From Pseudoxanthomonas mexicana (GTDB lineage Bacteria > Pseudomonadota > Gammaproteobacteria > Xanthomonadales > Xanthomonadaceae), in the NCBI RefSeq assembly GCF_010093385.1, contig NZ_PDWV01000011.1:18778-82777 (forward strand): a stretch of 64,000 bases of DNA. The letters are read 5' to 3'. The translations under genes were made by a program, and so were the position numbers. Positions within the stretch are counted from its first letter, which is position 1; every line of letters starts with the position of its first letter. Below the pieces are notes generated by a model. That model saw only the letters and a list, made by a program, of their open reading frames with translations. It was not told the DNA's origin and searched no databases. This document shows positions 18,384-26,920 of this stretch, piece by piece.

Positions 18384-19049
18384 TCAGGCGCTGGTCGGCG
18401 CCGGCGCCGCGGCGGCCGCGCCGGACGGGCGCACCACCGGGCGCGGATGGCGGGCCTCCAGCGCATCCACCAGCGCCGTGGCCTCCTTCTCCATCTCCAT
18501 CACGTAACCGGTGACCCGGCCACGGAAGTAGCGGTGGAACAGCAGCGCCGGGATGGCCCCGATCATGCCCGCCGCCGCGCACCCCAGCGCCTTGCCGATG
18601 CCGCCCGCCAGGGCGTTGACGTCGCCCACGCCGCTGTCCTGGATGCCCAGGAACATCTGGATCATGCCGACCACGGTGCCCAGCAGCCCCAGCAGCGGCC
18701 CCGCCGAAGCGATGCTGCCCAAGGCGTTGAGGAACTTCTCCATCCGATGGACCACGTGGCGACCGGTGTCCTCGATGCGCTCGCGGATCTGGTCGCGTGG
18801 CCTGTTGCGCACGTCCAGCGCCGCCGCCAGCAGCTCACCCAGCGGCGAGTTGCGGCGCAGCGAGTCGATATGGGCCGGTTCCAGCTGGCCGCGGGTGGCC
18901 CAGGCGCGGACCTCTTCGCCCAGTCCCGGCGGCAGGATCTCCTTGCGACGCAGCGACCAGAAACGTTCCACCACGATGGCCAGGGCCAGCACGCCGAGCA
19001 GCAGCAGCGGGATCATCGGCCAACCGCCGGCCTTCACCAGTTCCAGCAC
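18384..19049 (-). CDS. exbB: ExbB/TolQ/MotA family proton channel protein
   Basis: 221 residues, three transmembrane helices, including the family block LNALGSIASAGPLLGLLGTVVG. It forms the proton-conducting complex with ExbD, 8 bases downstream. The GTG at 19049 lies 2 bases behind the comEC stop and uses GAGGAC, part of the comEC end, as ribosome binding site. The C-terminus is Ala/Pro-rich. Confidence 0.9.
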   Translation of the reverse strand: MLELVKAGGWPMIPLLLLGVLALAIVVERFWSLRRKEILPPGLGEEVRAWATRGQLEPAHIDSLRRNSPLGELLAAALDVRNRPRDQIRERIEDTGRHVVHRMEKFLNALGSIASAGPLLGLLGTVVGMIQMFLGIQDSGVGDVNALAGGIGKALGCAAAGMIGAIPALLFHRYFRGRVTGYVMEMEKEATALVDALEARHPRPVVRPSGAAAAAPAPTSA

Positions 19050-19051
19050 GT

Positions 19052-21448
19052 TCAGTCCTCCGGCGCATCGGGCCGTTCCTCTTCCGGCCGATAGGATAGC
19101 CCACCGGCCCGCTGGCGCCGCACCGCGTCCCACCAGCGCGGCCGGTCGTGACGCCGTTCACGCACCTGCAGCCCGTCCGCGCCCACCCACACCCGCAGCG
19201 CACCGCTGGACTGCGTATCCAGCAGTTCGCTGCCGCGGGCGCGCCAGCGTGCGACCACCGGCGCCCGCGGATGACCGAAGCGGTTGCCGGCGCCGCTGGA
19301 GTTGAGCACCAGCCGGGGAGACGTGGCGGCGACGAAGGTCGGATCGGACGAACCGGCGCTGCCGTGATGCGGCAGCACCACCACGTCCGCACGCAGCGAT
19401 GCCGCGTCGCGATGCACCAGCCCGCGTTCGACGATGGCGCCGATATCGCCGGGCAACAGCAGGCTGCCGTGCGCCGTTTCCACCTTCAGCACGCAGCTGG
19501 CCTCGTTGCCCAGGTAGGGGAAGTAGCGCCCTGGATGCAGGAACCGGAAACGCACCCCGTCCCACGTCCAGGCGGCGCCGGCCACGCAGGGCGCCCGCGC
19601 CGGCACCCCACTGCCCAGCGGCGACAGCACGGTACGCACCGACAGGCTGTCGCGCACCGCATCCACCCCGCCCGCATGGTCGTTGTCGCCATGACTGACC
19701 ACCAGGGCGTGCAAGTGCGTCACGCCCAGCGCTCTCAGGGCCGGCACGACGGCCCGTTCGCCGGCATCGAATCCGTCCTCGACCGCCGGGCCGGCATCGA
19801 ACAGCAACGCATGGCGCGAGGTACGCACCAGCGCCGACAACCCCTGCCCCACGTCGATCACCACCAGTTCCACCTCGCCCGCGCGCGGCCGCTCGCGATC
19901 CGGCCACACCAGCGGCAGCCACAGCAGCACGGCCAATGCCTTGCCCGACACGCCGCGCGGCATCAGCAGCCAGAACCCACCGGCCAGCGCCAGCCACAGC
20001 GTCCAGGCCGGACTTTCGGGCAACCAGTGCAGGGCGTGGGGATGGGCGGCCACGACCTCGAAGAGGCGCCAGGTGGGCCCGAAACACGCGGCCGCGGCCT
20101 GCCACGCCCACGCGCCTGCCCCCGCATGAACCGTATCCAGTGCCGTTCCCAGCAAGGCCAACGGAACAACCACCAGACTCCACCACGGGATCGCCACCAG
20201 ATTCGCCACCGGCCCTGCTAGCGACGTCTGCCCGAACAGCACCGCCGTGAACGGCAGCAGGCCTATCGTGGCCACCGCCCGCGCGGGCAGGAACGCCTTC
20301 GCCCAATGCATCGACGCAGGCAGGCACCAGGCCAGCCAGGCCACGCCGCCGAAGCTGAGCCAGAACCCGGCCGCCAGCAGCGACAACGGGTCGAACACCA
20401 GGACGGCCAGCATCGCCAGCGCGAGCACGTCCACGAGGCGCACATGGCGGCGCGCCAGACGGGCCAGCACCACCACGGCGATCATCAGCACCGTGCGCAC
20501 CGTCGGCAACGCGAACCCGGCGGCGGTGGCATAGGCCACCGCGCCTGCCAACGCCATCGCGCCGGCCACCTGCGGACGTGGCACCCATCGGGCGAGCGCC
20601 GGGAACAGCCACCACAGTCCGGTCCCGATCAGGGCGCAGCCGCCTGCCACCAGCCCCACATGGAATCCGGAGATCGCGATGAGATGTGTCAGGCCCGTGG
20701 CGCGCAGGACCTGCCAGTCCGCATCGTCCAGTGCCCGCGTGTCGCCCAGTGCCAGGGCGCGCACGAAGCGGGCCGCGTCGCTGCGTACTTCCCGCGCGAT
20801 GCGATGGGACATGGCATCGCGCCAGGCGTCGATCCCGCGTGGCGGCGCGAGCTCTCGCGCCAGCGCGGCATTGCGGAGGTAACCGGTCGCCGCGATACGC
20901 AGCGCCAACGCATGGCGTTCGGCATCCATCCCGCCCGGATTGGCCAATCCCCGCGGCGCACGCACGCGCACCTGCAGCCGCCAGCGTTCGCCCGCACCCA
21001 GCCGTGTGCGGGGACCGGCCACCTCGGCACCGAAGTCGTCGTACCACGCCAGCCGGACCAGTTTCCCGCGCAGCGGCGCCGGCTGTGTGTCGGCATCGTC
21101 CACCCGCAGCAGGAAGCGCGTGCGCCGGGCCTGCGGTTCCGGCAAGCCCACCACGCGTCCACTGACGATGACATCGCGCCCCTCCCAGGCGAGCGGCAAC
21201 TGCGCACTGAAGCTCCACGTGGCATGCAGGCCAGCCCAGGCCCCCCCCGCCAGCATCGCCCCCGTCCAACGCCAACGTGCGCCTGCGCACCAGCCACCTA
21301 TCCCTGCGACCAGCCCGACCCACAGAACGGCGACCGGAGGCAGTACAGGAGACCACAGCAGAGCCACCATGCCCAGCAAGACCGCTGCGGTACATGTCAG
21401 GCCGAAAGGCGGCAGCGGATATCGTGCCGGACGGGCGGCGGCCGTCAT
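19052..21448 (-). CDS. comEC: DNA internalization competence protein ComEC/Rec2
   Basis: 798 residues. N-terminal membrane helices and DUF4131-like domain, central Competence domain with GLTHLIAISGFHVGLVAG, and a C-terminal metallo-beta-lactamase domain with VVSHGDNDHAGG (zinc ligands). It forms the inner-membrane channel for single-stranded DNA in natural transformation. Its ATG at 21448 comes one base after the stop codon of the integron integrase (TGA-C-ATG), so translation may be coupled to intI. Confidence 0.95.
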   Translation of the reverse strand: MTAAARPARYPLPPFGLTCTAAVLLGMVALLWSPVLPPVAVLWVGLVAGIGGWCAGARWRWTGAMLAGGAWAGLHATWSFSAQLPLAWEGRDVIVSGRVVGLPEPQARRTRFLLRVDDADTQPAPLRGKLVRLAWYDDFGAEVAGPRTRLGAGERWRLQVRVRAPRGLANPGGMDAERHALALRIAATGYLRNAALARELAPPRGIDAWRDAMSHRIAREVRSDAARFVRALALGDTRALDDADWQVLRATGLTHLIAISGFHVGLVAGGCALIGTGLWWLFPALARWVPRPQVAGAMALAGAVAYATAAGFALPTVRTVLMIAVVVLARLARRHVRLVDVLALAMLAVLVFDPLSLLAAGFWLSFGGVAWLAWCLPASMHWAKAFLPARAVATIGLLPFTAVLFGQTSLAGPVANLVAIPWWSLVVVPLALLGTALDTVHAGAGAWAWQAAAACFGPTWRLFEVVAAHPHALHWLPESPAWTLWLALAGGFWLLMPRGVSGKALAVLLWLPLVWPDRERPRAGEVELVVIDVGQGLSALVRTSRHALLFDAGPAVEDGFDAGERAVVPALRALGVTHLHALVVSHGDNDHAGGVDAVRDSLSVRTVLSPLGSGVPARAPCVAGAAWTWDGVRFRFLHPGRYFPYLGNEASCVLKVETAHGSLLLPGDIGAIVERGLVHRDAASLRADVVVLPHHGSAGSSDPTFVAATSPRLVLNSSGAGNRFGHPRAPVVARWRARGSELLDTQSSGALRVWVGADGLQVRERRHDRPRWWDAVRRQRAGGLSYRPEEERPDAPED

Positions 21449-21449
21449 G

Positions 21450-22457
21450 TCAGCGGTCTAGCGGACTGAGCACCGCGCCCGCGCCGCGGTTCAGGACATG
21501 GGTGTAGATCTGGGTGGTGGCGACGTCCTTGTGCCCCAGCAGTTCCTGCACGGTGCGAATGTCGTAGCCTGCTTCGATGAGATGGGTGGCGAAGGAATGG
21601 CGCAGCGTATGCGCCGTCACCGGCTTGTTGATGCCCGCGGCAAGCTGCGCACGCTTCAGCGCCCGCGACAGCATCGCCTCGTCCAGGTGATGCCGCCGCC
21701 ACCGGCCATCGCGCGGGTTCAGGCTCAAGTTCCGCGCAGGGAACACGTACTGCCACCCGAGTTCCCTTGACGCCTTGGGATACTTGCGCGACAGCGCATG
21801 CGGCAGCCACACCTCGCCCGCGCCCCGCCCGAGATCGCACTGGTGCAGGACGTGTACGCGCTCCACCTCCGCCTGCAACGCCGGCACCAGCGACGCCGGC
21901 AACACGGTCCGGCGATCCTTGCCGCCCTTGCCCTCCCGCACCGTGATCTCGTTGCGGGCGAAATCCACGTCCTTCACCCGCAGGCGGACGCCTTCCATCA
22001 GCCGCATCCCGGTGCCGTACAGCAGCCGCGCCAGCACCGCCATGCGCCCCTCCATGTTGGCCAGCAACGTGCGCACTTCGGTTCGCGACAGGACCGTGGG
22101 AATACGCCGCGGCCGCTTGGCGCGTACCACGTCGTCCATCCAGGCCAGCTTCATGCCCAGCACGTCGCGATAGAGGAACAGGATGGCCGACAGGGCCTGG
22201 TTCTGGGTGCTGGCCGCCACGTGCCCCTCCACCGCCAGACCGGTCAGGAACGCCTCGACGTGCGTCGCCCCCAACTCACGGGGATGACGTGTCCCATTGG
22301 CCAGGATGAACCGTCGTATCCATCCCAGATATGCCCGCTCGGTACGCAAGCTGTAGTGACCGACCCGCAAACGCCGGACAACGTCCTCCAACAAGCGCCC
22401 ACGTACCCCGCCCTCGCCCGCCTCCGATACCGCCCCGACCTTCGGCTGATATTCCAT
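21450..22457 (-). CDS. intI: Integron integrase IntI
   Basis: 335 residues from the ATG at 22457 (a GTG at 22511 would add 18 residues but has no clear ribosome site). Tyrosine recombinase with Arg in [33 protein letters not shown] (nucleophile Tyr), plus the extra IntI-specific segment ([19 protein letters not shown]) between the Arg and His blocks, which separates IntI from XerC/D. It recombines attC with attI in single-stranded form. Stop lies one base before comEC. I saw no clear LexA box upstream. Confidence 0.95.
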   Translation of the reverse strand: MEYQPKVGAVSEAGEGGVRGRLLEDVVRRLRVGHYSLRTERAYLGWIRRFILANGTRHPRELGATHVEAFLTGLAVEGHVAASTQNQALSAILFLYRDVLGMKLAWMDDVVRAKRPRRIPTVLSRTEVRTLLANMEGRMAVLARLLYGTGMRLMEGVRLRVKDVDFARNEITVREGKGGKDRRTVLPASLVPALQAEVERVHVLHQCDLGRGAGEVWLPHALSRKYPKASRELGWQYVFPARNLSLNPRDGRWRRHHLDEAMLSRALKRAQLAAGINKPVTAHTLRHSFATHLIEAGYDIRTVQELLGHKDVATTQIYTHVLNRGAGAVLSPLDR

Positions 22458-22554
22458 GACCGCCGCATTCCCTGCGAATAACGCCCCCACGCTCGCACCC
22501 GCCGGCAACACCCGCCATCAGGCAAGGCACTGAACTCGCATAGGAAAACCCCGA

Positions 22555-22583
22555 TTGACGCCCACCGGCACGACCTGAATACT
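22555..22583 (+). promoter_or_regulatory. Candidate cassette promoter Pc
   Basis: TTGACG, 17 bases, AATACT: five of six and four of six matches to sigma-70 boxes, reading towards attI and placed between intI and attI, as Pc is in several integrons. No other promoter for the cassettes was recognised. Confidence 0.4.
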
Positions 22584-22610
22584 CGGCGCTATTACCCCTT
22601 TTTGGGGTCT

Positions 22611-22624
22611 ACTAGGTGTTATAC
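22611..22624 (+). other. attI core (cassette insertion point)
   Basis: ACTAGGTGTTATAC resembles the right ends of the attC sites (CTGGTGTTATGC). Recombination would occur between G22618 and T22619. It lies about 160 bases from the intI start, a usual distance. A short GC hairpin with a T5 loop (22594-22608) precedes it. Confidence 0.6.
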
Positions 22625-22970
22625 GGCAGGGCGGAATCAGATCCCTTTGGCATGGGCAAGGTCTGACATCACTGCGCGCCGCTTTCCGATTGTCAGCCGC
22701 TTCGCTCACCTGCTACAAAAGCGGCGCAACCGGCGCGCCACAAGCCGGGGCTTGCGGTGCTCCGGTCAGCCGCTTTTACCGGGCGCTTCCGCGGAGGGGT
22801 TTCAGGTAGCAGGCATGGCCAGGAGTGACGCTCCGCATTGCAGGCATCCGGACCGCTGCCGCATAACTAGTCGTTCAACCGGAACCCGCATCGGGGCCCG
22901 CGTCTTCGGCAGGGATCCGGCTATCATCGGCGTCGGAGCGGACCCATGGCGGGTCCGGTCAACTCAGGTG
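22619..22970 (+). other. First cassette, no convincing gene
   Basis: 352 bases between attI and the first attC-type core. No ribosome binding site with a reasonable frame on either strand; the open frame 22602-23063 crosses attI and attC and is an artefact. The cassette ends in a long divergent attC. Confidence 0.5.
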
Positions 22971-22976
22971 TTAGGC
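22861..22976 (+). repeat. attC site 1 (long, divergent)
   Basis: 116 bases. R'' GCATAAC at 22861, R' GTTAGGC at 22970. The arms TTCAACCGGAACCCG and CGGGTCCGGTCAA pair with bulges. The loop region is much longer than in the other sites, so this cassette has a different origin. Confidence 0.65.
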
Positions 22977-22980
22977 CTTG

Positions 22981-23310
22981 ATGGAAACCTTCGTGGGCAT
23001 CGTATTCCTGCTTTCCGCGCTCGCGGTGCTGCCTGCATTCGCGGCATCCATCCATTGCTCTAGCCGCTTAAACAGCTACCTGCGGCAAAGGCACCCGAGC
23101 ACCTGGGCCAAGATCGCGCCAGACTCACTCTCCGAGCCCTCCCTTTCCGCTCCGGCGACCAGATTCGTCACACAGCGTGCCTATCGAGAGATCGACGACG
23201 CTCATCTCAATGCGCTAGGAGATAGCTGTTTTCGGCTACTCTACGTTGCGGCCACAATCTTCTTGGTCTTCGTGCTTTCCGGGCTGACTTATGGTGCACT
23301 CAAGACCTAA
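22981..23310 (+). CDS. Cassette protein with two membrane helices (UspB-like layout)
   Basis: 109 residues. Transmembrane helices at residues about 3-25 and 86-104 flank a charged cytoplasmic or periplasmic part with Arg/Asp-rich YREIDDAHLNALGD. The layout recalls UspB proteins, but the match is weak. Short leader from the cassette boundary, no promoter. Stop overlaps the R'' box of its attC. Confidence 0.6.
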   Translation: METFVGIVFLLSALAVLPAFAASIHCSSRLNSYLRQRHPSTWAKIAPDSLSEPSLSAPATRFVTQRAYREIDDAHLNALGDSCFRLLYVAATIFLVFVLSGLTYGALKT

Positions 23311-23364
23311 CAATTCATTCAAGCCGAACCCGCTTCGCGGGTCGGCTTAATTCAGGTGTTAGAC
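23305..23364 (+). repeat. attC site 2
   Basis: 60 bases, R'' ACCTAAC, R' GTTAGAC; standard arms of this array. Confidence 0.9.
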
Positions 23365-23369
23365 CTGCC

Positions 23370-23798
23370 ATGAGAGAAATCTACAGCTCAGTGGTTTTTT
23401 CTCTCGGCATCGCGCTGTGCGCGTGCGCTGCGGCTGCGCCGCTCCCACGCTGCTCATCCGAGCTTGCCCCTACAGCTACGGTTGTACCTAGGCTGCCACC
23501 CCGGCTACACAACGAGTTTTCTGGCAAAGCCCAAGTCGCCTTTGTCATTCGGCCTAACGGGCATGTGCAATCCCCAGTCATTGTCTCTGCGGAGTGGCAA
23601 CCGATCGGACGCAGTCGCGGCAAGCCAGTTGGCTACAACGACGCCATTCTTTCTGCTGTAGCAGAGTGGCGCTATCCGTTGCGAGAGCAAGCCTGCCGCC
23701 ACCAGGTTCCGGTAGAGTTTCACTTTGAGGGCTCCAGCCCCACGGCTGGCAGGTCTAACAATTCATTCAAGCCGAACCCGCTTCGCGGGTCGGCTTAA
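23370..23798 (+). CDS. Secreted cassette protein with TonB C-terminal-like domain
   Basis: 142 residues. N-terminal signal peptide ending near CACAAAAPLPRC. The middle part (GKAQVAFVIRPNGHVQSP, then AILSAVAEWRYPL) matches the alpha/beta pattern of TonB C-terminal domains. No TonB helix or proline-rich spacer, so it is not a classical TonB. The last 14 residues (NSFKPNPLRGSA end) are encoded by attC itself, the stop coming from its right arm. Confidence 0.65.
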   Translation: MREIYSSVVFSLGIALCACAAAAPLPRCSSELAPTATVVPRLPPRLHNEFSGKAQVAFVIRPNGHVQSPVIVSAEWQPIGRSRGKPVGYNDAILSAVAEWRYPLREQACRHQVPVEFHFEGSSPTAGRSNNSFKPNPLRGSA

Positions 23799-23812
23799 TT
23801 CTGGTGTTATGC
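23753..23812 (+). repeat. attC site 3
   Basis: 60 bases, R'' GTCTAAC, R' GTTATGC. The GTTATGC core precedes the first copy of the triplicated cassette. Confidence 0.9.
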
Positions 23813-23983
23813 GTGGGTAGGTGTGTTGGTGTTGTCGGCTTCGGTGATGTGCTGGATGCCGCCACGCCATCGACTTCGGCGTTGATCGGCCACTGATCTG
23901 TCCGACTCACTCGCGCTCCCCGGCTTCGCTTCAATCGGCTTCGGACGCACCTTGTTCGCGCCGCTCGGCACAAGGACGGCTTC

Positions 23984-24166
23984 ATGACTTTCGGATTGGC
24001 GGCGCTCTCGACTTCGGCCTTTGATGGCCTCGACCTGCTCCGTGCTTGCGGATGCTTTGTCCGTGCTCCCCACTCTGCCCGCCCGGTTGCGGACCATCGG
24101 CTTCGGGTTTACCTTGGCGCGCATAACAGTTCGTCCAAGCCGAACCCGCTTCGCGGGTCGGCTTAA
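23984..24166 (+). CDS. Triplicated cassette, copy 1: 60-residue ORF
   Basis: 60 codons behind AAGGA at proper spacing; hydrophobic N-terminal half, then LRVYLGAHN and an attC-encoded tail. Copies 2 (25941) and 3 (27741) encode the same length with no indel. A 27-codon frame at 23813-23896, starting with GTG, is also kept at the same length in all copies. Substitutions between copies are not concentrated at third codon positions, so coding is uncertain. A minus-strand frame from 24124 is an alternative, but it is frameshifted in copy 2. Confidence 0.4.
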   Translation: MTFGLAALSTSAFDGLDLLRACGCFVRAPHSARPVADHRLRVYLGAHNSSSKPNPLRGSA

Positions 24167-24180
24167 CTCAGGTGTTAGAC
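24121..24180 (+). repeat. attC site 4
   Basis: 60 bases, R'' GCATAAC, R' GTTAGAC. Confidence 0.9.
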
Positions 24181-24183
24181 CTT

Positions 24184-24729
24184 ATGAGAGCTTGCCGACT
24201 TGTTACGCTTCTGATCATTGCGGCAAGTGCTAGTGCACAGGCCCATCAAGACAGGCAGATCGACATCAAGCAGGACGGCAGGCTTGAGGGCCTTCCCGAC
24301 GCTTATGCCCCTGCAAAGCTAAACGTAAACTTCAAAAGGACACCTGAGAACTCCTATATTGAGTCTATAGAGCTTAGTGTTTCTGGTGTCAACACCGTGG
24401 TTCCGTCTTGCGCATCTGCAATCATCGCGTCTCGCTCGATGAGTGAAGTCAGAGCATCAGCTTCTTGGTACCACACCAGATCGACACTTCCGCCTTACCT
24501 CAATGTTTCGTTCTTCGATCCTGGAGTAGATCCCGGATCATGGCCGGCTCCAAAGTTCAGCCTCCTTTTCAATCTTGAGACGTCCAAACTCATATCAGTG
24601 GTTGTACATGTTGCGCGTAAAAATCCTACAAGCGAACAAATGCTGCCAATTGATCTTTCTTCCAGATGCCCCAAAGAACAGCTGGATATCTTCTATGCCC
24701 CTCTGGATCGGCTATCCGCTCAGGTCTAA
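24184..24729 (+). CDS. Secreted cassette protein, unknown
   Basis: 181 residues. Signal peptide (RLVTLLIIAASASAQA, cleavage near ASA-QA), then a beta-rich domain with two Cys (PSCAS, SSRCPKE) that could pair in the periplasm. Family not recognised. ATG lies 10 bases after the cassette boundary; stop just before R''. Confidence 0.65.
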   Translation: MRACRLVTLLIIAASASAQAHQDRQIDIKQDGRLEGLPDAYAPAKLNVNFKRTPENSYIESIELSVSGVNTVVPSCASAIIASRSMSEVRASASWYHTRSTLPPYLNVSFFDPGVDPGSWPAPKFSLLFNLETSKLISVVVHVARKNPTSEQMLPIDLSSRCPKEQLDIFYAPLDRLSAQV

Positions 24730-24783
24730 CAGTTCGTTCAAGCCGACGCCGCTTCGCGGCGCGGCTTAACTCAGGCGTTAGCG
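24724..24783 (+). repeat. attC site 5
   Basis: 60 bases, R'' GTCTAAC, R' GTTAGCG; the loop arms read GACGCCGCTTCGCGGCGC instead of GAACCCGCTTCGCGGGTC. Confidence 0.9.
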
Positions 24784-24786
24784 GGC

Positions 24787-25227
24787 ATGAGCAAACACTT
24801 CCGCCAGTCATTGATTGCCGTAACTTGCCTGCTTACTTCTGGTTGCTTCTGGGAGACAACCGACGCTTCTTACTCAACAGCCAAAGAAGTCATTGATAGC
24901 GGCTACTTGGAGAAAGGATGGATTCCCCGCTGGCTGCCTTCGGACGCCATCAATCTCCAGGAGACCCACAACATTGACTCAAATGCCAGTGAGTTGTCTT
25001 TCTCAATCCCTAGTAGAGACTCGCTGTCGCTTCCAGAAAGCTGCATTCCGACAGATTTCAAAGGCACCGTCCCGGCTTACATCCAGCGCCGCTGGTGGCC
25101 AAACGAAAAGGAGCTCCGCGAGTCTTATGCTTTCTATAAATGCCCGGCCGATGCAACAGACTTTACGTTCGTTGGTGTCAGGGCAGATGGACAGCGGGTG
25201 CTTCACTGGCGCACTTATGCCCGCTAA
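24787..25227 (+). CDS. Cassette lipoprotein, unknown
   Basis: 146 residues. Lipobox LLTSGC at residues about 15-20 predicts lipid attachment at the Cys. The mature part is rich in Trp and has two further Cys (SCIPTD, YKCPAD), probably a disulphide. Family not recognised. ATG 9 bases inside the cassette. Confidence 0.65.
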   Translation: MSKHFRQSLIAVTCLLTSGCFWETTDASYSTAKEVIDSGYLEKGWIPRWLPSDAINLQETHNIDSNASELSFSIPSRDSLSLPESCIPTDFKGTVPAYIQRRWWPNEKELRESYAFYKCPADATDFTFVGVRADGQRVLHWRTYAR

Positions 25228-25281
25228 CAATTCATTCAAGCCGACGCCGCTTCGCGGCGCGGCTTAATTCAGGTGTTAGCC
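25222..25281 (+). repeat. attC site 6
   Basis: 60 bases, R'' CGCTAAC, R' GTTAGCC; GACGCCGC arm variant as in site 5. Confidence 0.9.
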
Positions 25282-25284
25282 CCC

Positions 25285-25698
25285 ATGCGAGCAATCATTG
25301 CGTTCCTACTTTTAGTTGCCTTTTCTCCTGGAGCTTCTGCCAAGTGCGCGACGCAACTATTCCTTGTTACAGGGGTGGCTCTTGATTCTGATGGTGCCCC
25401 TGTGTCCGGCGCCTTGGTCGGAGCATCATGGCTGGCCCACTCCGTACCGGGTGGGCCAGCCATGTCTTTGACCGATCGCAACGGGAAATACTCGATACCG
25501 GTCTGGTTCGACACTTACTCTGGGCACTCGCTTCTATGGGGCGACGAGTGCGATGAAACGCTTAGCCAAGTTTCAGTTTCCGCCTACACCAGCACTGAGT
25601 ACTCTTTACCATTGCTCGTTCCTATCAGTAACGCACAACAAGTCACTGTCCCCGCTCTCATGATTGAGTATCCGATTCGCCGTGAGCCAATTTGGTAG
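25285..25698 (+). CDS. Secreted cassette protein with carboxypeptidase-regulatory-like fold
   Basis: 137 residues. Signal peptide (IIAFLLLVAFSPGASAK). The segment GVALDSDGAPVSGALVGASW, then LTDRNGKYSIPVWF, matches the beta-sandwich pattern of CarboxypepD_reg/transthyretin-like repeats. Probably periplasmic or surface-exposed. No catalytic domain is attached. Confidence 0.6.
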   Translation: MRAIIAFLLLVAFSPGASAKCATQLFLVTGVALDSDGAPVSGALVGASWLAHSVPGGPAMSLTDRNGKYSIPVWFDTYSGHSLLWGDECDETLSQVSVSAYTSTEYSLPLLVPISNAQQVTVPALMIEYPIRREPIW

Positions 25699-25710
25699 AT
25701 CGTGTGTGGG

Positions 25711-25770
25711 GGCTAACAATTCATTCAAGCCGAACCCGCTTCGCGGGCCGGCTTAATTCCGGTGTTATGC
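25711..25770 (+). repeat. attC site 7
   Basis: 60 bases, R'' GGCTAAC, R' GTTATGC; precedes the second copy of the triplicated cassette. Confidence 0.9.
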
Positions 25771-25940
25771 GTGGGTAAGTGTGTTGGTGTTGTCGGCTTC
25801 GGTAATGTGCTGGATTCCGCTCCGACGCTGGCTTCGGCGTTGATCGGTCGCTGACGCAGCCGGGCTGGTCTCATCACACGGCTTCGCTTCAGTAGGCTTC
25901 GGACGTATCGCGTTCGCGCCGCTCGGCAAAGGATGGCTTC

Positions 25941-26123
25941 ATGGCTTGCGGATTGGCGGCGCTCCTGGCTTCGGTCTTTGCTGGCCTCGACCTGCTCCGT
26001 GCTGACGGAGGCTTCTTCCGCGCCCCCTGTCTTCCCAGACCCGTTGCGGGCCCCTGGCTTCGGGTTTACCTTGGCGCGCATAACAGTTCGTTCAAGCCGA
26101 ACGCGCTTCGCGGGTCGGCTTAA
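25941..26123 (+). CDS. Triplicated cassette, copy 2: 60-residue ORF
   Basis: 60 codons behind AAAGGA, aligned without gaps with copies 1 and 3. The cassette is one base shorter than the others; the missing base lies just upstream of the ribosome site and breaks the alternative minus-strand frame while leaving this one and the 27-codon frame at 25771-25854 intact. Hydrophobic N-terminal half; attC-encoded tail. Confidence 0.4.
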   Translation: MACGLAALLASVFAGLDLLRADGGFFRAPCLPRPVAGPWLRVYLGAHNSSFKPNALRGSA

Positions 26124-26137
26124 CTCAGGTGTTAGGT
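26078..26137 (+). repeat. attC site 8
   Basis: 60 bases, R'' GCATAAC, R' GTTAGGT; arm has AACGCGC instead of AACCCGC, a one-base mismatch in the stem. Confidence 0.88.
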
Positions 26138-26140
26138 GCC

Positions 26141-26458
26141 ATGCAAGCCAATCGCAAGGTTATAAAATCAACGGCTGCTTGCTTGGTTGCCACTCTCGCC
26201 GGCTGCTCCAACGGCGTTTCATCACGCGCGATCGAGCAGGCCAGTGTTTTCGGCTCTGAGGAGATGGCCGCATATGAGGGCTCAATCAATCACCCGGCTC
26301 AAGTTCCTCTCGTAACGTTGAGTCGCGGCGCTAGTGTCAACGTTCTACACGATGCTTATGGCAAGGACTATTGGGCGTGCTACGTTCGCACAGCCAATGG
26401 AGTTGAAGGGTGGGTGCTTTGTACTTCGCTTGATTACAAGCGATCGACTGGCACCTAA
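26141..26458 (+). CDS. Cassette lipoprotein with SH3-like domain
   Basis: 105 residues. Lipobox TLAGCS at residues about 22-27. The C-terminal part (GASVNVLHDAYGKDYWACYVR, given in part, then GVEGWVLCTSLDY) fits a bacterial SH3-like fold with the typical GW pair, used for binding cell-wall or protein ligands. Domain call moderate. Confidence 0.6.
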   Translation: MQANRKVIKSTAACLVATLAGCSNGVSSRAIEQASVFGSEEMAAYEGSINHPAQVPLVTLSRGASVNVLHDAYGKDYWACYVRTANGVEGWVLCTSLDYKRSTGT

Positions 26459-26512
26459 CAATTCATTCAAGCCGAACCCGCTTCGCGGGTCGGCTTAATT
26501 CAGGTGTTAGGC
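26453..26512 (+). repeat. attC site 9
   Basis: 60 bases, R'' ACCTAAC, R' GTTAGGC. Confidence 0.9.
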
Positions 26513-26517
26513 TGCAC

Positions 26518-26850
26518 ATGAGAAATCCGTACCAGCCTCCACAAGCGACGCCCTCAGCTGTCCCTCGAGCTTGGCGCTTCGGCCATTCGTTCACGGCGTT
26601 TGCTTCCGGACTAGTAGTGCCGCCTTTGATCCTCTACCTTACGGTTCGCCTTGTATTTCCCGACGCCCCGCTTGCCCGAGGCAATTCAATTTTCTGGGGA
26701 GCGGTCATCTTGGGGAGCATGCTGGCTGCGGTTGCGGTCTATCGGCATAAGCGCATTCCCCTGTGGCTCGCTGCGGCAGTCGGACCTACTATCGTTCTCG
26801 TGCTGGCCCTCGCGCCTGCGGTATGGTCAGAGGTGCTGGGTGCAGCCTAA
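26518..26850 (+). CDS. Cassette membrane protein, three helices
   Basis: 110 residues. Proline-rich cytoplasmic start (NPYQPPQATPSAVP), then helices at about 26-46, 57-75 and 83-103. Such NPYxPP starts are common in small DUF-type inner-membrane proteins; function unknown. Confidence 0.6.
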   Translation: MRNPYQPPQATPSAVPRAWRFGHSFTAFASGLVVPPLILYLTVRLVFPDAPLARGNSIFWGAVILGSMLAAVAVYRHKRIPLWLAAAVGPTIVLVLALAPAVWSEVLGAA

Positions 26851-26904
26851 CAATTCATTCAAGCCGAACCCGCTTTGCGGGTCGGCTTAATTCTGGTGTT
26901 AGGC
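26845..26904 (+). repeat. attC site 10
   Basis: 60 bases, R'' GCCTAAC, R' GTTAGGC; loop GCTTTGC instead of GCTTCGC. Confidence 0.9.
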
Positions 26905-26920
26905 CTCAAGAGCAAGCACC

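Noticed and set aside
22602..23063. 153-codon plus-strand frame across attI and the first attC
   Set aside because: It crosses two recombination points and overlaps the real gene at 22981; no ribosome site.
23807..24124. Minus-strand frame starting RAKVNPKP in the triplicated cassette
   Set aside because: Open in copies 1 and 3, but copy 2 has a one-base loss that shifts it, while plus-strand frames stay intact.
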